From Nematostella vectensis (lineage: Eukaryota > Cnidaria > Anthozoa > Actiniaria > Edwardsiidae): a stretch of DNA of 64,000 nucleotides. The position numbers and the translations under genes are program-made. How positions within the stretch are numbered: the stretch's first letter is position 1; the number at the start of each line of letters is the position of its first letter. Of the stretch, positions 58,578 to 64,000 are shown one piece after another. Location of the stretch: positions 12,934,856 through 12,998,855 of the forward strand of contig NC_064040.1 in the NCBI RefSeq assembly GCF_932526225.1, in the 5' to 3' direction. A model generated the notes under the pieces. The model saw only the letters and a list, made by a program, of their open reading frames with translations. It did no database searches and was not told the DNA's origin.

Positions 58578-59648
58578 ATGGCTAACACTTCAATACAATC
58601 GCTTAACTTCGACAGACTTCTTAGCGCATTGCAATCGCGAAGTGATGCCGAGAAGTGGATAGAATGCGCCGTGTGGATTGCCCTAGAGATAACCATCTTT
58701 ACAGGGAATATCCTAACGCTCAAAATAATCCTGACAAACAAAGACTTGCGGACGATTCCGAACTATCTGATCGTGTCCCTCGCGTGCTCTGACCTCGGCC
58801 TGGGGATATTTGGAGGTATCCCTACCCTAGGCGTCCTCGTGGAAGCAAAATGGCCCTTCAATGAAGCATTATGCCAACTGCAAGGCGTGTCAGCGTTAAC
58901 CATGGCGTCTGCATCTGTCCTCAACCTTACCCTGATGGCAATCAACCGATACTTCAAGGTAGTAAAGACAAGGAGGTACCAAGCCTACTTCACCAAGCGC
59001 CGAACTCTCGCCTATATCGCTTTAGTTTGGCTTATGGCATTTTTAGTCGCGGCTTCCTACCTTCTGATTGGCAATAGGTACAGTTTTAACCCAGGAAAGG
59101 TATTTTGCTTCATACAGCCACAACACCATATATTCCAAATATTTATTTCGATAGTTTACATTACATTTCCTTCTGCGGTTATAGTCTACTGCTACCAAAA
59201 GGTCTACATGGTCATCAAGACCCATAACAAAGCTTTATCTGGCTGGGGAGCTCGAAGGATTGACCCTAAAGTTGGCAGAGCCGAACACTGGGCTGACCAC
59301 AAGGCACGCCCGGAGCCCGGCACGCACGCCCGTGGTATCAGTGTACAAGAGATCAACATAACGCGCACTCTCTTCAGTATCGTAGTGGCGTTTCTTGTTT
59401 GTTGGACGCCTGCTTTCGTTATTGACATCATTGATGTGTATCAGTTAAGGTGGTCTCTGGGGAGACGAGCGTATGTATCATACACATTCCTGGTGGCTAC
59501 AAGCAGTACAGTGAATCCTATTTTGTATGGAATCATGAATCCAGCGTTTAGAAAGGAGTATCTCAAGTGCTTGGTCTATCTGCGGATTCAAAATAACAGT
59601 GTGGTAACGACCAATACTTCACCAAGCAATCGAGATTCAAAAATTTGA
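58578..59648 (+). CDS. Class A (rhodopsin-family) GPCR, melatonin-receptor-like
   Basis: A single-exon seven-transmembrane receptor of 356 residues. Visible landmarks: N-glycosylation site NTS at the N terminus; TM1 with GN (FTGNILTL); TM2 SLACSD; conserved TM3 Cys in ALCQLQG; NRY at the end of TM3 (MAINRYFKV) in place of DRY; TM4 Trp (ALVWLMAF); ECL2 Cys (VFCFIQ); TM5 Pro (ITFPSAVIVYCYQKVY); TM6 FLVCWTPAF; TM7 NPILYGIMNPAFR. NRY and overall style resemble melatonin-receptor-like and related amine/opsin-cluster GPCRs, which are numerous in cnidarians. The TM7 motif is NPxxY rather than the melatonin-type NAxxY. No Lys sits at the retinal position, so it is not an opsin. The ligand is unknown. 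The ATG is preceded in frame by TGA 15 bases upstream. Confidence 0.92.
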   Translation: MANTSIQSLNFDRLLSALQSRSDAEKWIECAVWIALEITIFTGNILTLKIILTNKDLRTIPNYLIVSLACSDLGLGIFGGIPTLGVLVEAKWPFNEALCQLQGVSALTMASASVLNLTLMAINRYFKVVKTRRYQAYFTKRRTLAYIALVWLMAFLVAASYLLIGNRYSFNPGKVFCFIQPQHHIFQIFISIVYITFPSAVIVYCYQKVYMVIKTHNKALSGWGARRIDPKVGRAEHWADHKARPEPGTHARGISVQEINITRTLFSIVVAFLVCWTPAFVIDIIDVYQLRWSLGRRAYVSYTFLVATSSTVNPILYGIMNPAFRKEYLKCLVYLRIQNNSVVTTNTSPSNRDSKI

Positions 59649-59967
59649 TTACATTTCCTTGCAGATTATGTAAGCAGCTGGGTCTGGTTAAATAAAAAAC
59701 TGCACAAAATATTTTACCAAAAATTTCCTTGTACTATCAATCACGATCACTTGTCTGAAAAGAAAAGCAGTGCTTTCATTTTGTTCCTCTTGCCTTTTGA
59801 TGCCTTTTTCAAGCAGGCTAAAAGGCAGGTGCTTTTATTATACCAAAACAATTATTTTCTACCTAAAAACATTGTGTATATGGGATTTAGGATTTATAAG
59901 GCTTCTACCACTATTACACATATGAAATAGCGGTAAGGTTGACACAACAGAGCACGGCTCCAACTCA
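59649..59967. other. GPCR 3' flank
   Basis: Non-coding. AATAAA on the plus strand at about 59691 (GGTTAAATAAAAAAC) is a candidate polyadenylation signal ~45 bp after the GPCR stop codon. Confidence 0.5.
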
Positions 59968-60273
59968 AGTGTAACCTCGGTTAGTAAGCACTGTCACTGG
60001 GGGTGGTCACTGCCAGAGGGTTTATTGCGTCCCCAGTGGTTCTTTTACGTCCCTTCGGTTCAGGTTAATATAGTGCAGCTTGAAGAGACGGGACTTCCGG
60101 TTTAGTGTCCTTATCCGAGGAGACTGGAAACACGGGAGAATAATTTCAACTCACTTGTGACAAATTCGATTCAAGGCAGGAACCCGGAAAAAATCCCCAG
60201 TTTGAGCCAGGATTCGAACCTGGGCCACAGCGGTGAGAGGCCGACGCGCTAACACACAGGCCACCCGTGCTTC
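59968..60273 (-). mobile_element. tRNA-derived SINE, near full length
   Basis: Read on the minus strand, the head contains a pol III A-box-like TGGCCTGTGTGTTAGCGCG and a perfect B box GGTTCGAATCC about 40 bp later, followed by a non-tRNA body of ~220 bp ending near CAGTGCTTACTAACCGAGG. The body is shared with 41581-41737. The head lacks a good acceptor-stem partner, so it is a SINE and not a functional tRNA gene. It lies between the GPCR and GLE1. Confidence 0.85.
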
Positions 60274-60623
60274 CCTATAGGTAGTATAAGTATATCAGTC
60301 ATAATCCGAAGAATTATATCCGTCCAATCATGGCTGTTTATTTGGTCACGTGGATGAGTTTTGAAACCACATCAAGAGTGCTCGAGTTCCAAAACTAATC
60401 AAGACACTGCAAGAACAACGCATGTTATTTGATTGCAAATATTGAGCTTTTGTTAAGTCATTGCGTTAGCATAACGGGTATAAAACACTCAAAAACAACA
60501 AATCTCTCGGGCTACTACCCTCGAGATTCATTGTTTTCTTACCATGACCAAAGACTGGAAATCGTTTTTGATACGCTACGTAAGAGACTACAGACTGCTG
60601 CTGTCTTAAGTACCTTTGCTACA
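60274..60623 (-). other. Probable GLE1 3'UTR
   Basis: This stretch follows the GLE1 stop codon. TTTATT at 60337-60342 reads AATAAA in GLE1 sense, giving a ~285-bp 3'UTR. The SINE abuts it. No other coding signal was seen. Confidence 0.45.
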
Positions 60624-61328
60624 TCAATAACCGAACAATCGTACATTCCCACCCGACGAGTTCCACCACTGAGAGTCCAGAAAACCCTCAGGGCATGGAA
60701 AGTTCTTAGAAAGCATGCATTTTTCTAAGAACCCCTTTAGACGAACAACAGGTCCCATCTGTGATTCTGCTGTTACGCCTTGGATCTTAGACACAAATTC
60801 CTGGCACAGAATCTGCATCAGTTTCCAAAACTGTCCTCTGTACAGCTTGACCAACACATGACCGGCAACTTCCAAGAACTCGTAGACAGCTGTTGCTGTA
60901 TAATCTGCCCGAGGAGAGATATTCAAGACCCTTGCCAACCATGTCCATCCATGTGAGATACCAAGAGGGTGTGGCTGCGCAGTTCCCTTAGGGGGTGGTG
61001 ATGACATGATTGCCGCATACAGGCGGACCGTCCCAGTCATACGTTTGAGGTACTTATCCTGAGCCTCGATCTGATCTCCTGAAATCTGGTACCCTAGCCC
61101 CTTGTAATAGTCAATGTCAGATGTTCCTTGCGCCTTGGGGATGTACAGGGGTACGAGAAATGGGCACTCCCTGTAGAAGTGTGCAAGAATAAGATCACCC
61201 ACGTCAGGAAAAGCAGACCACACACCAATGGCAACAGCAGCAGATGGGAAAGCAGCGCTATGGTTAGATGACACTTGACCAGAACCTTGTTGGACGATCT
61301 TCTTTGCTAACATGTTTTTGCAGTACAG
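60624..61328 (-). CDS. GLE1: GLE1 nucleoporin / mRNA export factor, last exon (5' part outside or unseen)
   Basis: GLE1 activates the DEAD-box ATPase DDX19/Dbp5 at the nuclear pore, with IP6, during mRNA export. This exon encodes ~234 residues of the C-terminal GLE1-like helical domain: acceptor CTCCACAG at 61329, then LYCKNMLAKKIVQQG, AFPSAAVAIGVWSAFPDVGD, LAHFYRECPFLVPLY, DYYKGLGYQ, YLKRMTGTVRLYAAI, HGWTWLARVLN, YEFLEVAGHVLVK and RLKGFLEKCM, ending with its own stop. The spacing and motif order match vertebrate GLE1. Upstream exons were not found between 61329 and 64000, so they probably lie to the right. Confidence 0.93.
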   Translation of the reverse strand: MYCKNMLAKKIVQQGSGQVSSNHSAAFPSAAVAIGVWSAFPDVGDLILAHFYRECPFLVPLYIPKAQGTSDIDYYKGLGYQISGDQIEAQDKYLKRMTGTVRLYAAIMSSPPPKGTAQPHPLGISHGWTWLARVLNISPRADYTATAVYEFLEVAGHVLVKLYRGQFWKLMQILCQEFVSKIQGVTAESQMGPVVRLKGFLEKCMLSKNFPCPEGFLDSQWWNSSGGNVRLFGY

Positions 61329-62990
61329 CTGTGGAGTGAGAAGAGGCATGGTCAGGGGTCGGTTCAGTACAGTATGTCCAATCAGTGACTTGCACTAAGA
61401 GATCATGCTTTTGGTGGCAAAATAACAGCCACAAAAAGCAACTTGTTTAGCCCTTACAAATCAGCTGGACCCACCCTTGATTGTTTTAAGGTAATTCATC
61501 CTACATAATACCATGATCCCCTGGGATTCTTTTGTTTTCTGAGGGACAATTACTAGCCCCTTGAAAACAATAGAAGGTTCTAAATTTCCCTCATGTATTA
61601 ATAATGAGGGAGATTCAGTTTCTAAATTTCCCTCATTTATTTTATAATGAGGGGAATTTAGAAAAAGACAAAAGAATCTTTTGTCTTCTAAATTTTCCTC
61701 TACATCAGTGCATGAGAGATATTAAAAAAAGGTTTTTGTTTCCACCAGGCAACTACGTGATTAGCCCGGAAATAGGCCCTGAGCCAAGAGAGCAGAGTGT
61801 TTGATCTTGTGATACCTAAACACACTAGAATAGATCCATGTGGGATGATTTTGATTGCTGTACGCATGCGCGCTAATGACGTCAAAGAACTAAACTGTAA
61901 ATATGTAGAGCAACTATGTAAATCAGCTGTTTGGTCTGAGAATTGTTCGTGAAAATGTGGTGGTCTCTAGAGGGATAAAAAGAACAATGCGTATGCAATG
62001 CCCTGATCCACTGAACCTTCTTCGCTCCAACCTAATACTACTCCTAGTTGCGAGTTTATTTCCTTGGTGACCATGGTATTCAAAGTTCAAGCATGGCATC
62101 TCGGGGAACTTAATGATTAAATGTCCCCGCAACCCTGGGGATGATTAGTTAAAGTCCTTTAGCCATCTCTCGGTTGCAAGGACAAAGTCATTTGAAAAAT
62201 TAGTTTCAGAATTTTATGGTACATCAAGTACAGTAAAACACTTTTTGATAAAAAAAACTGTTGTGACAGATATACTTTATCAGTTTTCATTACTTCACTT
62301 TTACAGTGAGGAAACAGAAAGCGGGCCAAGCTGAGCAACTTTGACCAATCAGATTCGATTTGAACACCGTAAACATTTTGAAATTTTTACAAGTGATTGA
62401 CCTGTGTTCCCATGGTTGACTACACGTACAAGATCAAATTACCAATGTCCGTGTTTCTCATTGGCTGAATTTTTTTTACAAAATGTTCAAAGTTGTTCGG
62501 CATGTCCTCACTGTCAACTAAGCTCCACCATCAAAGCCTTTTAAGTGCAACAGTCTAGAAAAGGCCCTAACTCGGGGGAGGTCTTTATTGAGGGTCCACA
62601 ATAGGCCCCAAAATCTTTATCCTGATTATTTTCCCAAAATCCCATGATCTCACTATAGAAAAGTCCTGCTAATCCATCCAATGTGACATTTCTATCCTGC
62701 TTGTGTTTTCCTCGAATTCCTGTAACCCGACCGCACATCCTCAAAAGACTTAATGTGTGGACCATATTTTTTTCCCTTAAGCGCGTAGCTTATTTTATAG
62801 AGGCACTTATTTGAGGGAGACTTTAACGAGAACGTGTATGATTGGCTATTTTTCCTGTCAATCAGCTAATTAAGGTGTCAGAAGAGCTTTCAGTCAATGG
62901 CTGAATTAGTTAACTAGGCACAATAAGGTTTAATGGGGTTAAAACCTTACCCGATGTCTATAGAATCAGAGGTCCAAAAGGACACTGTAG
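61329..62990. other. GLE1 intron, no exon recognised
   Basis: No frame resembling upstream GLE1 sequence was found. Small palindromes occur: TTCTAAATTT..CCTCAT arms at 61620-61636 and 61647-61663, and AGACAAAAGA / TCTTTTGTCT at 61666-61686. The remainder is AT-rich intronic DNA. Confidence 0.5.
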
Positions 62991-63720
62991 TGTTGAGCTT
63001 TCATCTTTGTTTGATATGTTTGGCGATTTGACAAGAATGAAATTTTTTATGATTTCACACAAGAGAAACAGCTGATACATTTCACAAGCTACAGTATCAA
63101 TATATATGTGAAATGTTTGGCGTTTTGACCAGAATAAACTCAAAGAACCATAACAAAATGTATAAGTTCACACTAACATCTGCAAATTTCTTGTTTACTT
63201 GCATTACAAAGGACAGTAGTGCGTTTAGTATAACTTTTCAAACTTCGTGCGCATTTCAAAACACGCATTACGGTTATATGTTTCACGAACAAGCTGTCAA
63301 TCTACATGTGATATGTGTGGCGTTCTGACCAGAATAAACTCAAAGACCCGTAACAAAATGTTTAAGTTCAACCTAACATCTGCGGATTTCTTGTTCACTC
63401 TCATTACAAAGGACAAGTAGTGTTTAGTATAACTTTTCAAACTTCGCACGCATTTCAAAACATGCATCACAATAGTTACTCGCCTGTAAACAAACTACAT
63501 TTTACAAGCTTTCGATCTATGTTTGATTGTCTGGGCTTTTGGTCATAATAAACACAATGACCCATCTAAAAATGTTTGAGTTTACACTAACAGCTTCGGC
63601 TTTCTTGTTCACTTGCTTTACAAAGGACAGTGTTGTGTTGAGTATAATTTTTTAAACTTTGCGCGCATTTCAAAATTCGCATCAGAGTTATTCGCCTTAA
63701 AAACAGTACAGATCTTTTAA
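62991..63720. repeat. ~200-bp diverged tandem repeat
   Basis: Units beginning GTTTGGCG(T)TTTGACCAGAA start at about 63018 (truncated), 63115, 63315 and 63529, spaced ~97, 200 and 214 bp. They share CACTAACATCTGC, TTTCTTGTTCACTTGC, ATTACAAAGGACAG, GTATAACTTTTCAAACTT and GCGCATTTCAAAA. Divergence between units is moderate, so the array is older than the minisatellites. It continues into the hairpin at 63729-63869. Confidence 0.85.
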
Positions 63721-63728
63721 GATCTTTT

Positions 63729-63869
63729 AACTCTACGGGTCTATGAGTTCATTCTGGTCGAATCACCAAACATATCATACATCGATTAAAATCGATGTAA
63801 AATCGATTAAAACCGATGTATGATATGTTTGGTGATTCGACCAGAATGAACTCATAGACCCGTAGAGTT
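63729..63869. repeat. Near-perfect 56-bp-arm hairpin built from the 200-bp repeat
   Basis: The left arm 63729-63784 and right arm 63814-63869 are exact reverse complements over all 56 bases; the loop is 29 bp and itself contains ATCGAT palindromes. The right arm reads TATGTTTGGTGATTCGACC.., the same motif that opens each 200-bp unit to the left, so the hairpin is an inverted duplication of a unit start. No transposase frame is present. Confidence 0.93.
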
Positions 63870-64000
63870 GACTCTTCATTGTTTTTCGTCAAAAGACGAA
63901 CGAAATGTGTGAAGCAGCAAGTAGATTGCAACGGTTCTCGCTGGCTATTTAACAAGCTCATCAGCGAGACCCGCATATAAATAGTCTGCTATATTCAAGC

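Noticed and set aside
58578-59648. Opsin
   Set aside because: TM7 (LVATSSTVNPILYG) lacks the retinal Schiff-base lysine.
60180-60273. Functional tRNA gene
   Set aside because: A and B boxes are present but no paired acceptor stem is visible, and the tRNA-like part is fused to a dispersed repeat body, so it was called a SINE.
62541-62765. 74-codon minus-strand frame as a GLE1 upstream exon
   Set aside because: No GLE1 similarity and no convincing splice sites at a compatible phase.

Overview
The window is animal nuclear DNA. It has spliced genes with GT-AG introns in all phases, poly-A-type 3' ends, metazoan gene families (YY1, TECPR2, AFTPH, GLE1, a class A GPCR), non-LTR retrotransposon tails, a tRNA-derived SINE and foldback elements. 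The style (compact conserved coding exons, a melatonin-receptor-like single-exon GPCR, abundant minisatellites) fits an anthozoan cnidarian such as a sea anemone. The species is inferred and cannot be fixed from the sequence alone.

Layout, left to right. 1-6830: most of an aftiphilin gene (AFTPH, minus strand), its last exon(s) lying left of the window. 8465-25266: a complete YY1 transcription factor gene (minus, six coding exons). Its fourth intron is about 13.7 kb and is almost entirely a 77-bp satellite whose unit is a modified copy of the end of YY1 exon 4 plus its 5' splice site. 25.7-29.1 kb: LINE remnant and a MITE. 29160-44198: a complete TECPR2 gene (minus, 12 coding exons, 1413 codons) with a 33-bp minisatellite filling its last intron. 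45.1-50.5 kb: gene-poor block with a 17-bp minisatellite, CRE-palindrome repeats and broken retroelements (a 2A-like leader, a tyrosine recombinase tail, a LINE reverse transcriptase tail). 50709-54621: an unrecognised three-exon gene for a small secreted eight-cysteine protein (minus), with minisatellites in intron 1 and upstream. 58578-59648: intronless class A GPCR (plus). 60624-61328: last exon of GLE1 (minus), the gene continuing to the right. 63.0-63.9 kb: a diverged 200-bp repeat family ending in a near-perfect hairpin.

The recognised genes are not a pathway in the operon sense. AFTPH (clathrin/AP-1 trafficking) and TECPR2 (autophagy/secretory pathway) are both membrane-traffic adaptors. 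YY1 is a DNA-binding regulator. GLE1 works in mRNA export. About a third of the window (roughly 23 kb) is tandem repeat with unit lengths of 17-77 bp, lying mainly in introns and gene-flanking DNA. Exon boundaries were derived by hand from conserved protein similarity, splice consensus and phase. Family assignments rest on recognition, not on a database search.
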